Below, piece by piece: positions 55,510 to 62,607 of a DNA stretch of 64,000 nt. The DNA lies in contig JAFDXY010000018.1 in the NCBI GenBank assembly GCA_018267725.1, forward strand, positions 124,001 through 188,000. The letters are read 5' to 3'. Under the pieces are notes generated by a model. The model was given only the letters and a program-made list of their open reading frames with translations, did no database searches and was not told the origin of the DNA. Numbering within the stretch: position 1 is the first letter of the stretch; every line of letters begins with the position of its first letter. The position numbers and the translations under genes were made by a program. This stretch comes from Bacteroidota bacterium (GTDB lineage Bacteria; Bacteroidota; Bacteroidia; Chitinophagales; Chitinophagaceae).

Positions 55510-56976
55510 TTATTTATGCGAAGTGTTTTTTATTTTAAGTTTAGCTGCAATTAAATCATCAAACTGTTCTATGCTTAATTGTTTGCCAATTATTCTTTTT
55601 TCATCATCTAACAAATACATGGTTGGTGTTTTGCTAACATCGTACAACTGTCTGTAATTGGGTTTGCCGGCTTGTTGTTCAGCCGTTAATGCAGCATTGG
55701 TTTGATAAACATGAATCCAATCTTGGCTAAAATGTTTTGCATTCACAAATTCTTTTAATTCTTTCATTAAATTTTCGTGAATGTTTATGCTGTATAATTT
55801 TACATCTAATGCTTTCCATTTAGCTTTATAAATAGAATCTATTCTGGGCAATTCTTCTTTGCAATGCCCGCAAGTAGGATCCCAAAAAACAACAAATGTA
55901 AATGCCCCTTTTACATTATATAACGAATTTATTTTACCTGTTGTATCGGTTAAATCTAAAGGTGCTGCAGGGTTGCCAACTTGGTTGGCCATCATGCTGT
56001 AAGCCCTATCTGTAACAACTTTTCTGCCTGCTGCTGTTAAATAAACGGTATCGCCTTTTGCATAAAAATTTTCAAACAAAAATAAAAAAACTTTGTCTTG
56101 CCCCATGTATTCTGGGTTCATGTATTTATTGGTAAATTTTGTTAGCAAATACGGATAAATTTCTTTTCCTGTTCTTGCAAATAATAACATATAATTTACT
56201 TCTTTAATAATTGAATCGGGCTCGGGCGAAACATAATATTTATAATAATCATCTAACTTGGGTTCAAAAAAAGGTGTGTGCAATAAACTGTTATCGTTAA
56301 AGGCAACATCATCCCAATAATGTTCTTTTACAAAACGGTAAGGATAAGTTGAATCTGCTTTTCCGTTAATTATAGGAATAGCTGGCACTTCTGGCCTACG
56401 CATGGCAGCTAATAAAGTTGCGAGTAATGAGTTTTTATTTTCTTTAATTATTTTGTTTCTATATAGTTGAATTTCATTATTTAAAGTTGTTATTTGTTTA
56501 TGAATAGCAGATGAATCTGCTTTGTTTTTGGCAACGGTTAATTGTTGTGCAAATGTGTTTAGTTTTTTTCCTCTTTCTGTTGTAAATGCTGAATATTGCT
56601 TAAACAAATCATTATCTGCCGAGCCTGTTATTACTGCTTTATCTTTTTGAGTTGTATCTGCTTTAATAGAAAAGTGTTGATTGCTTCCAACCAATAATTC
56701 AAACTGAATAGTGTAGTTGGGAGATACTACAAAATACACACCGGGCGTAAGTTTTGTTTTCCCTTTAAATGCTCCTTTGCTTGTTGCATCTAACTGTGCA
56801 GAGTCTGCAATAATTTGTGTTTTGCCGTAATAACTTCCCAAATAAATTTTACAATTTTTTAATGGCGTTAATGTAATGCTTATGTTTTTGGGTAATGCTG
56901 GTGCTGGTTTTGTTTGTGCATTTAATTCAATACAAAAAAACGTTGCAATAAAAAACACAAATAAAAAGTTCTTCAT
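55510..56976 (-). CDS. TlpA-like thioredoxin-fold protein with DUF4369/DUF5106-type regions
   Basis: Exported protein of 488 residues (signal peptide to CIELNAQ, about residue 21). The first 110 residues look like the DUF4369-type beta domain (CKIYLGSYYGKTQIIADSAQ); the middle is a helical DUF5106-like region (LLATLLAAMRRPEVPAIPI). The last 150 residues are a thioredoxin domain with a redox pair CGHC in FVVFWDPTCGHCKEELPRID and cis-Pro in VSKTPTMYLLDD. Likely a periplasmic disulfide reductase. It precedes the PPIase gene by 1 bp on the same strand, suggesting joint action in envelope protein folding. Confidence 0.85.
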   Translation of the reverse strand: MKNFLFVFFIATFFCIELNAQTKPAPALPKNISITLTPLKNCKIYLGSYYGKTQIIADSAQLDATSKGAFKGKTKLTPGVYFVVSPNYTIQFELLVGSNQHFSIKADTTQKDKAVITGSADNDLFKQYSAFTTERGKKLNTFAQQLTVAKNKADSSAIHKQITTLNNEIQLYRNKIIKENKNSLLATLLAAMRRPEVPAIPIINGKADSTYPYRFVKEHYWDDVAFNDNSLLHTPFFEPKLDDYYKYYVSPEPDSIIKEVNYMLLFARTGKEIYPYLLTKFTNKYMNPEYMGQDKVFLFLFENFYAKGDTVYLTAAGRKVVTDRAYSMMANQVGNPAAPLDLTDTTGKINSLYNVKGAFTFVVFWDPTCGHCKEELPRIDSIYKAKWKALDVKLYSINIHENLMKELKEFVNAKHFSQDWIHVYQTNAALTAEQQAGKPNYRQLYDVSKTPTMYLLDDEKRIIGKQLSIEQFDDLIAAKLKIKNTSHK

Positions 56977-57079
56977 AAATAAATTATTCTTCGGTAAATG
57001 TAATTAAAAGAAAAGAGTAGGTTGTTAAACACAAGCAAAATAAAAACATTAGTTACCACATCATTATTAATATAACCAA

Positions 57080-57087
57080 TATTTTTG
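57080..57087 (+). promoter_or_regulatory. -7 box for rlmD, adjacent to its GTG start
   Basis: TATTTTTG fits TAnnTTTG and ends 4 bp before the GTG start codon at 57092, predicting a leaderless or nearly leaderless message. Confidence 0.4.
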
Positions 57088-57091
57088 CAAG

Positions 57092-58513
57092 GTGAGAAAG
57101 CATAAGCAACCGCAAATTTTAAATAAAGTTTTAATTGAAGATTGTGCAGCCGAAGGTAAGTCGCTGGCAAGAGTAAACGGCAAAGTAATTTTTGTTGAAA
57201 GAACTGCTCCCGGAGATATTGTAGATATTCAATTAACTAAAAGCAAAAAAGATTGGGCTGAGGGTTTTCCGTTACAATTTATTGAATATAGTAAAGAACG
57301 TGTTGAGCCTTTTTGTAAAGATTTTGGTGTATGTGGTGGTTGCCAATGGCAAATGCTTCCGTACAATAAACAATTGTTTTATAAACAAAAACAAGTTACA
57401 GATAATTTACAACGCATTGCAAAAATTGAATTGCCCGAAATATTACCTATTGTTGGTGCTAACCAAACAAAATATTATCGCAATAAATTAGAATACACTT
57501 TTGCAACAGAAAAATATATTAGTAGCGAAGAGTTTAAGTTATTAAAGCAACAAGGTATTTTCCCTGAGGCTATTGGTGTTGCTGGCTTTCATGCAAGAGG
57601 TTTTTTTAATAAAGTAGTTGCTATTGATACTTGCCATTTACAAAATGAACCAACTAACTTAATAAGAAAAGCTATTGAAGATTTTGCAAGAAAAAATAAT
57701 TTCCCTTTTTATAATATAAAACAACACGAAGGTTGGTTGCGTAATATGATGGTTCGTATTGCAACAACAGGAGAAATAATGATTAATGTTGTTGTTGCTT
57801 TTTACAATAAAACAATGATTGATACATTAATGAATTTTATAATGCAACAATTTCCAAACATTACTACACTTTTATACACCATCAACACAAAATTGAACGA
57901 TAGTATTTACGATTTAGAACCTATTGTATTTCACGGCAAAGGATATATTATAGAAAAATTAGAAGATTTCAGTTTTAAAATAAGTCCAAAATCATTCTTT
58001 CAAACTAATACCAAACAAGGCGAAAAATTGTATCAAATTACAAGAGATTTTGCAGAGTTAAAAGGAACAGAAATTTTATACGATTTATATTGTGGCACAG
58101 GAAGCATTGGTATTTTTTTAAGTAAACAAGCCAAAAAAATTATTGGAGTAGAAACGGTTGAAGATGCCGTAAAAGATGCTAAAGAAAATGCTTTGCTAAA
58201 CAATATTAACCATGCCCAATTTTTTGCAGGAGATGTAATTAATATTTGTAATGATGATTTTTTTGTACAACATGGAAAAGCAGATGTTGTAATTACAGAC
58301 CCGCCACGTGCCGGCATGCACGAAAAATTAATTAAAAAATTGTTAGAAATTGCTGCACCAACAATTGTTTATGTAAGTTGCAACCCGGCTACACAAGCAA
58401 GAGACTTAGCTTTGCTAAATGAAAAATATGCAGTAACAAAAATTCAACCGGTTGATATGTTTCCGCATACACACCATATTGAAAACGTAGCTCAATTAAA
58501 ACTTAAAGATTAA
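57092..58513 (+). CDS. rlmD: 23S rRNA (uracil-5-)-methyltransferase RlmD-like
   Basis: SAM-dependent RNA methyltransferase of 473 residues. It starts with GTG at 57092; an in-frame stop eight codons upstream leaves no ATG. N-terminal TRAM-like domain (IEDCAAEGKSLARVNGKVIF), iron-sulfur cysteines Cys75, Cys81, Cys84 in FCKDFGVCGGCQWQ and a fourth near 181 (IDTCHLQ). SAM motif EILYDLYCGTGSIGIFL; TDPPRAGMHEKL and the catalytic Cys in YVSCNPATQARDLALL. The family also contains TrmA and RlmCD, so the exact target base is inference. First of a five-gene same-direction run. Confidence 0.9.
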   Translation: MRKHKQPQILNKVLIEDCAAEGKSLARVNGKVIFVERTAPGDIVDIQLTKSKKDWAEGFPLQFIEYSKERVEPFCKDFGVCGGCQWQMLPYNKQLFYKQKQVTDNLQRIAKIELPEILPIVGANQTKYYRNKLEYTFATEKYISSEEFKLLKQQGIFPEAIGVAGFHARGFFNKVVAIDTCHLQNEPTNLIRKAIEDFARKNNFPFYNIKQHEGWLRNMMVRIATTGEIMINVVVAFYNKTMIDTLMNFIMQQFPNITTLLYTINTKLNDSIYDLEPIVFHGKGYIIEKLEDFSFKISPKSFFQTNTKQGEKLYQITRDFAELKGTEILYDLYCGTGSIGIFLSKQAKKIIGVETVEDAVKDAKENALLNNINHAQFFAGDVINICNDDFFVQHGKADVVITDPPRAGMHEKLIKKLLEIAAPTIVYVSCNPATQARDLALLNEKYAVTKIQPVDMFPHTHHIENVAQLKLKD

Positions 58514-58517
58514 AAAA

Positions 58518-59237
58518 ATGATGCAAGAGTTTAGGCCATCAAGATTTCAAATATTACCATTAGTTATTAAAAATCTTTTAATTATTAACGGCTTGGTTTT
58601 TCTTGCCCAACTTACTATTGGCGGCGGTGCAACACCAACCATAAATATGGATGATGTATTTGCTTTACACACATGGCAAAGTCCGCTGTTTAAACCATGG
58701 CAATTAATAACACACATGTTTATGCATAGTACACAAGATTTTTCGCATATATTCTTTAACATGTTCGCCTTGTGGATGTTTGGTTCTATATTAGAAAATT
58801 TATGGGGACCCAAACGCTTTTTAATTTTTTATATGAGTTGTGGTTTAGGTGCTGCATTGTGCCACATGGGTGTTTTATATTATGAAACAGAACAATTAAT
58901 TAAAGCATATACTGCCGCAGATTATGCAACACAACAAACTTTTAAAACAGATTTTTATTTAAGATTGAATGAAGCCACATTAGGTGCAAGCGGTGCTGTA
59001 TTTGGCTGTTTAGCTGCGTTTGGATATTTATTTCCTAATACACTTATATATATTTATTTCTTTATTCCGCTAAAAGCAAAATGGTTTGTGTTGTTATATG
59101 CAGGTTATGAATTATATGCAACTATTAGAAACTCTGCTGGAGATAGTGTTGCCCATGTGGCTCATTTAGGCGGTGCTTTGGTAGGTATTATTTTGGTTTA
59201 TACATGGAACAAAAAGAACAAAAAAACATTTTATTAA
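58518..59237 (+). CDS. Rhomboid family intramembrane serine protease
   Basis: Membrane protease of 239 residues. Catalytic Ser159 in GASGAVFGC and His216 in HVAHLGGALVG; HMFMHSTQDFSHIFFNMFALW contains the L1 and TM2 motif with the oxyanion His. About six transmembrane segments. A loop with YETEQLIKAYTAADYATQQ lies between TM3 and TM4. It should cleave transmembrane proteins within the bilayer; substrates unknown. It starts 4 bp after rlmD. Confidence 0.93.
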   Translation: MMQEFRPSRFQILPLVIKNLLIINGLVFLAQLTIGGGATPTINMDDVFALHTWQSPLFKPWQLITHMFMHSTQDFSHIFFNMFALWMFGSILENLWGPKRFLIFYMSCGLGAALCHMGVLYYETEQLIKAYTAADYATQQTFKTDFYLRLNEATLGASGAVFGCLAAFGYLFPNTLIYIYFFIPLKAKWFVLLYAGYELYATIRNSAGDSVAHVAHLGGALVGIILVYTWNKKNKKTFY

Positions 59238-59246
59238 TTGTAAATT

Positions 59247-60173
59247 ATGCATGTACAACAACAAAGCAAAAGTAAAATACCTTTATTGGGAGATAGCAAT
59301 AACAGCCTTGTTTTATTAATTGCCATTAATGCATTACTGTTTGTTATTTTAAACGGATTGAAAGTTGTTTACCTACTTAGTTACGATAATATTAATGCAG
59401 AAGAATTATTTCAAAAACAAATTTTACAATGGTTTGTATTACCTGCAAATACAGCAAGTTTGTTTAATAAACCATGGGTAATTTTATCTTATATGTTTGC
59501 TCATTACAGTGTTTGGGGTTTAATTGCAACTTGTTTATGGCTTTGGGCTTTTGGTTATATACTGCAAGATTTAACAGGCAACAATAAATTAATTCCGCTT
59601 TATATATATGGTGGGTTTATTGGTGCCATTTTCTTTTTGTTAAGCATAAAATTTATTCCTGCATTTCAAAATAATATACAACCATTTATGGGCGGAAGTG
59701 CAGCGGTAATGTGTGTTGCTGTTGCTGCTACAACATTAGCACCCGATTATAGAATTTTCCCTTTATTAAACGGTGGTATTCCGTTGTGGGTACTTACTGT
59801 AATATTTGCTGCTATTGATTTTGCAAGCATTGCTAAAGATGGAAGTAGTTTAGGGCTTGCTCATTTAATGGCAGGTGCATTTGGTTTTATTTTTATAAAA
59901 CAGTTAAGAAAAGGAAATGATTGGAGTAAGTGGATGAACAATTTTGTTAATTGGGTAAACGATTTATTCAATCCCGAAAAAAAATATAATAATCAAACCA
60001 ATAAAGAGAAATTATTTTATAAATCTGAAGGTAAGCCCTACAATAAAAAAGCCAATCTTACACAACAAAAATTAGATGAAGTTTTAGATAAAATAAATAA
60101 AGAAGGCTACCACATGCTTACCGATGAAGAAAAAGAATTTTTAACTCGTGCAAGTAAAGAGGAAGGTTTATAA
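59247..60173 (+). CDS. Second rhomboid-family protein with C-terminal cytoplasmic domain
   Basis: Protein of 308 residues, a diverged paralogue-type rhomboid placed 9 bp after the first. About six transmembrane segments to residue 215. Serine motif is MGGSAAVM (Ser151) rather than GASG, and the His motif is LAHLMAGAFGF (His206), so both catalytic residues remain. The TM2 His/Asn pattern is weak (SYMFAHYSVWGLIATCLWLW). The soluble tail includes LTQQKLDEVLDKINKEGYH and LTDEEKEFLTRASKEEG, a DUF6576-like segment. It could be an active protease or a pseudoprotease adaptor. Confidence 0.85.
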   Translation: MHVQQQSKSKIPLLGDSNNSLVLLIAINALLFVILNGLKVVYLLSYDNINAEELFQKQILQWFVLPANTASLFNKPWVILSYMFAHYSVWGLIATCLWLWAFGYILQDLTGNNKLIPLYIYGGFIGAIFFLLSIKFIPAFQNNIQPFMGGSAAVMCVAVAATTLAPDYRIFPLLNGGIPLWVLTVIFAAIDFASIAKDGSSLGLAHLMAGAFGFIFIKQLRKGNDWSKWMNNFVNWVNDLFNPEKKYNNQTNKEKLFYKSEGKPYNKKANLTQQKLDEVLDKINKEGYHMLTDEEKEFLTRASKEEGL

Positions 60174-60182
60174 TTTCAATTT

Positions 60183-61307
60183 ATGTTGGCAACAAAATCA
60201 AATATTTTTAAAAAGATAATTTTCTATATCGGTTGTGTTTATTCGGCCATTTATCTGTTAAGTTGTTTAACGCCCTATATCAATCCTTCTTATACTTGGG
60301 TGTTTAGTATTTTGGCATTAGGTTTTCCGTTTTTATTTGGTGGAATGTTATTGTTAATACTACTTAGTTTTCTTGTTTTAAAAAAATATCGTTTACTTTT
60401 TGTTGTAATTACATTGTTAGGTTATAAAAACATAAACACTGTTTTTGCATTTCATCTGTTCAATAAATTTAATGATGAAAAGCAAGGAGATTTTAGATTG
60501 CTTTCATGGAATGCATCTGATTTTGTAAACACACAATTAAGCACAGATACAGTAGGAAATCCACGCCACACAATGCTTTCATTTATTAAACAAACCAATG
60601 CAGATATTATTTGTTTAGAAGATTTTAGCAATAAAAAAGGAAAAGGCTTTTATAATGTGTTTGAATATATTAAAGATTCGTTGGGTTATACTTATACCTA
60701 TTTTCCGTTAAGTTACACATATCATTTAACTGAATTAGAAGAAGAATATGGCAATGCCATTTTTTCAAAATACCCAATAATTGATACAGGTAAAATTGCA
60801 TTACCTTTTTCAGAGCCTTCAGAATTTCTTTCATTTATTGATGTAAAAATTAAAGAAAAAAAAATACGATTTTATACTACGCATCTTCTTTCATTAAGCC
60901 TTCATACATCATCTACACACCCGGTACAAATTAATTTAATGAACAGAGATTCTTCTTTAATACTTCATAAAAGCACATTGAAAAAACTTTGGCATTTTGA
61001 TAAAGTTCATGCACAGCAAGCCATTGCAATAAAGCAAATTTTGAATGCTACAAAAACTCCATTTATTTTTTCTGCCGATATAAATAGTGTCCCTTCAACA
61101 TATACTTATCAGCATTTAAAAAATGGTTTGGAAGATGCATTTTTAAAAAACGGTTTTGGACTTGGTAAAACTTACGATAGTATTTCTCCAACACTTCGTA
61201 TAGATGTTGTTTTGTTTAGTAAGCAACTAAAAGCCATTCAGCACCAAACGCCGGTTTTACATTTATCAGACCACTACCCCAATATTGCCGACTTTCAATT
61301 CAAATAA
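60183..61307 (+). CDS. Membrane-anchored EEP-family phosphodiesterase, diverged
   Basis: Protein of 374 residues. N-terminal hydrophobic hairpin (about residues 12-32, 38-62, 65-80) anchors it; the rest is an endonuclease/exonuclease/phosphatase domain: LLSWNASDF, DIICLEDFSN, FFTTHLL-like FYTTHLLSL, SADINSVPSTYTY, LRIDVVLFS, HLSDHYPN. The usual metal-binding Gln-Glu pair is Glu-Asp here. Phosphodiesterase or lipid phosphatase activity is possible, substrate unknown. It starts 9 bp after the second rhomboid gene and is paralogous to the next gene. Confidence 0.84.
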   Translation: MLATKSNIFKKIIFYIGCVYSAIYLLSCLTPYINPSYTWVFSILALGFPFLFGGMLLLILLSFLVLKKYRLLFVVITLLGYKNINTVFAFHLFNKFNDEKQGDFRLLSWNASDFVNTQLSTDTVGNPRHTMLSFIKQTNADIICLEDFSNKKGKGFYNVFEYIKDSLGYTYTYFPLSYTYHLTELEEEYGNAIFSKYPIIDTGKIALPFSEPSEFLSFIDVKIKEKKIRFYTTHLLSLSLHTSSTHPVQINLMNRDSSLILHKSTLKKLWHFDKVHAQQAIAIKQILNATKTPFIFSADINSVPSTYTYQHLKNGLEDAFLKNGFGLGKTYDSISPTLRIDVVLFSKQLKAIQHQTPVLHLSDHYPNIADFQFK

Positions 61308-61340
61308 AATTATTTTAGTTGTATTGTGTATTTTTAAGGC

Positions 61341-62435
61341 ATGGTAAGAAAAGTTATTAAAATAATATGCATGGCAATAAGCATTTTAGTTGTGCTATTA
61401 TTTTTATTAACTTGTTTAACGCCTTTTTTAAGCCCGAAAAAAGTTTGGTTTATTGGTTTCTGCGGATTAATAACACCACATTTAATTTTTCTTTTATTGT
61501 TATCAATTATTTTTTGGCTTATTGCCAAACCTAAGCTGGCATTGCTTCCTGTAATAACTTTGTTAATTGGATACAAGCAAATACAAACAGTTTTTGCTTT
61601 TCATATTAAAGATGATTTTACAAACGAAAAAAAAGCAAATACTATTCGTATTGTTGATTGGAATGTGAGAAGTTTTCTTGGCTTATCAAAAAACAAAGAA
61701 ACCAAAAAACATATTAAAGAAAATATTGTTCAATCAATTTTAACCTTGCAGCCCGATATTATTTGCATGCAAGAGTTTAATAATATACCTGCAATGGCAG
61801 ATAATATTTCACTGTTTACAAAAACGCATCCCTATTATTTTTTTTCTGAAGATTATTCAAGAAAAGATGGTTATCGCTCAGGTTGTATCATTTTTTCTAA
61901 ACATCCTATTATTCAATTCAATAAAACAAAATATCCTGTTGCAGAAAGTTTAATTTATGCCGATGTGGTGAAGGGAGAAGATACTATTCGTTTTTACACC
62001 ACTCACTTACAATCTTTCAAATTTAAAAAACAAGATTACGATGATATTGAAAAAATAAAACAGCAAGAAGAAGATGTATTAATAGCATCTAAAAATATTT
62101 TTTATAAAATGAGATTGGCTTTTAAAAGAAGAGCAACACAAACCGATATTGTAACATCTGAAACTGCTAAAAGCCCTTATCCTTCTATTATTTGCGGAGA
62201 TTTTAATGATGTACCTAATAGTTATACTTACTTTAAAATTAAAAACACCAATAGGCAAGATGCTTTTTTGCAAAAAAGTTTTGGCATTGGCAGAACGTTT
62301 AATTCTTTAGCATCAACACTTCGTATAGATTATATTTTACCAACCAATAATTTTACCGTGCAACAATTTGGTTTAATAGATGAAGGTTATAGCGATCATT
62401 CTATGTTGGTTAGCGATATTCAATTAAAAAAATAA
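61341..62435 (+). CDS. Membrane-anchored EEP-family phosphodiesterase
   Basis: Protein of 364 residues, a tandem paralogue of the preceding gene with the same layout: hydrophobic N-terminus (about residues 5-27, 33-55, 60-78), then the EEP domain IVDWNVRSF, DIICMQEFNN, FYTTHLQSF, ICGDFNDVPNSYTY, LRIDYILPT and GYSDHSMLVSDI. The catalytic motifs are more canonical than in its neighbour (QE, GDFND). The shared motif KQIQTVFAFHI / KNINTVFAFHL in the anchor region shows a recent duplication. It is followed by the cysS leader region. Confidence 0.86.
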   Translation: MVRKVIKIICMAISILVVLLFLLTCLTPFLSPKKVWFIGFCGLITPHLIFLLLLSIIFWLIAKPKLALLPVITLLIGYKQIQTVFAFHIKDDFTNEKKANTIRIVDWNVRSFLGLSKNKETKKHIKENIVQSILTLQPDIICMQEFNNIPAMADNISLFTKTHPYYFFSEDYSRKDGYRSGCIIFSKHPIIQFNKTKYPVAESLIYADVVKGEDTIRFYTTHLQSFKFKKQDYDDIEKIKQQEEDVLIASKNIFYKMRLAFKRRATQTDIVTSETAKSPYPSIICGDFNDVPNSYTYFKIKNTNRQDAFLQKSFGIGRTFNSLASTLRIDYILPTNNFTVQQFGLIDEGYSDHSMLVSDIQLKK

Positions 62436-62475
62436 TTTCAATAAAATACTTCAAAAAATCTTTCATTAAAAACAT

Positions 62476-62483
62476 TATCTTCG
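62476..62483 (+). promoter_or_regulatory. -7 box for the cysS leader transcript
   Basis: TATCTTCG, one mismatch to TAnnTTTG, ending 10 bp before the leader-peptide ATG at 62494. No TTG at normal spacing was found. Confidence 0.45.
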
Positions 62484-62493
62484 TTTTAGTACA

Positions 62494-62532
62494 ATGAAAA
62501 TTTTTTATAATACATATTGCTGCTGTTGCTAA
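62494..62532 (+). CDS. cysS leader peptide with four Cys codons (candidate attenuator)
   Basis: ORF of 12 codons encoding MKIFYNTYCCCC then TAA. The last four sense codons are TGC TGC TGT TGC, directly before the stop. The position, 75 bp before the cysteinyl-tRNA synthetase ATG, and the Cys run make a leader peptide that senses charged tRNA-Cys very likely. A -7 box lies 10 bp upstream of its ATG. The downstream hairpins (62524-62567) fit an attenuation mechanism. It is far too short for routine gene calling. Not proven expressed. Confidence 0.7.
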   Translation: MKIFYNTYCCCC

Positions 62533-62580
62533 GGCAACAAATTTCTACATTTGCGGAAACTGTTCCGTATTCTTTATTTC
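62524..62580 (+). promoter_or_regulatory. Candidate attenuator hairpins before cysS
   Basis: Stem 1: TGTTGC (62524-62529, the last two Cys codons) with GCAACA (62534-62539). Terminator-like stem: TGCGGAA (62552-62558) with TTCCGTA (62563-62569, one G-T pair), followed by TTCTTTATTTC. Alternative pairing: GGCAACA (62533-62539) with TGTTCC (62561-62566, one-base bulge), which would break both other stems. Confidence 0.5.
62526..62553 (+). promoter_or_regulatory. Possible second promoter, internal to the leader region
   Basis: TTG 62526-62528, 17-bp spacer, TACATTTG 62546-62553, a full match. It would start transcription near 62559, after the leader peptide, bypassing attenuation. It may be coincidental overlap. 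Confidence 0.35.
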
Positions 62581-62607
62581 ATTATATAACAAGTACAACT
62601 TTACAAT

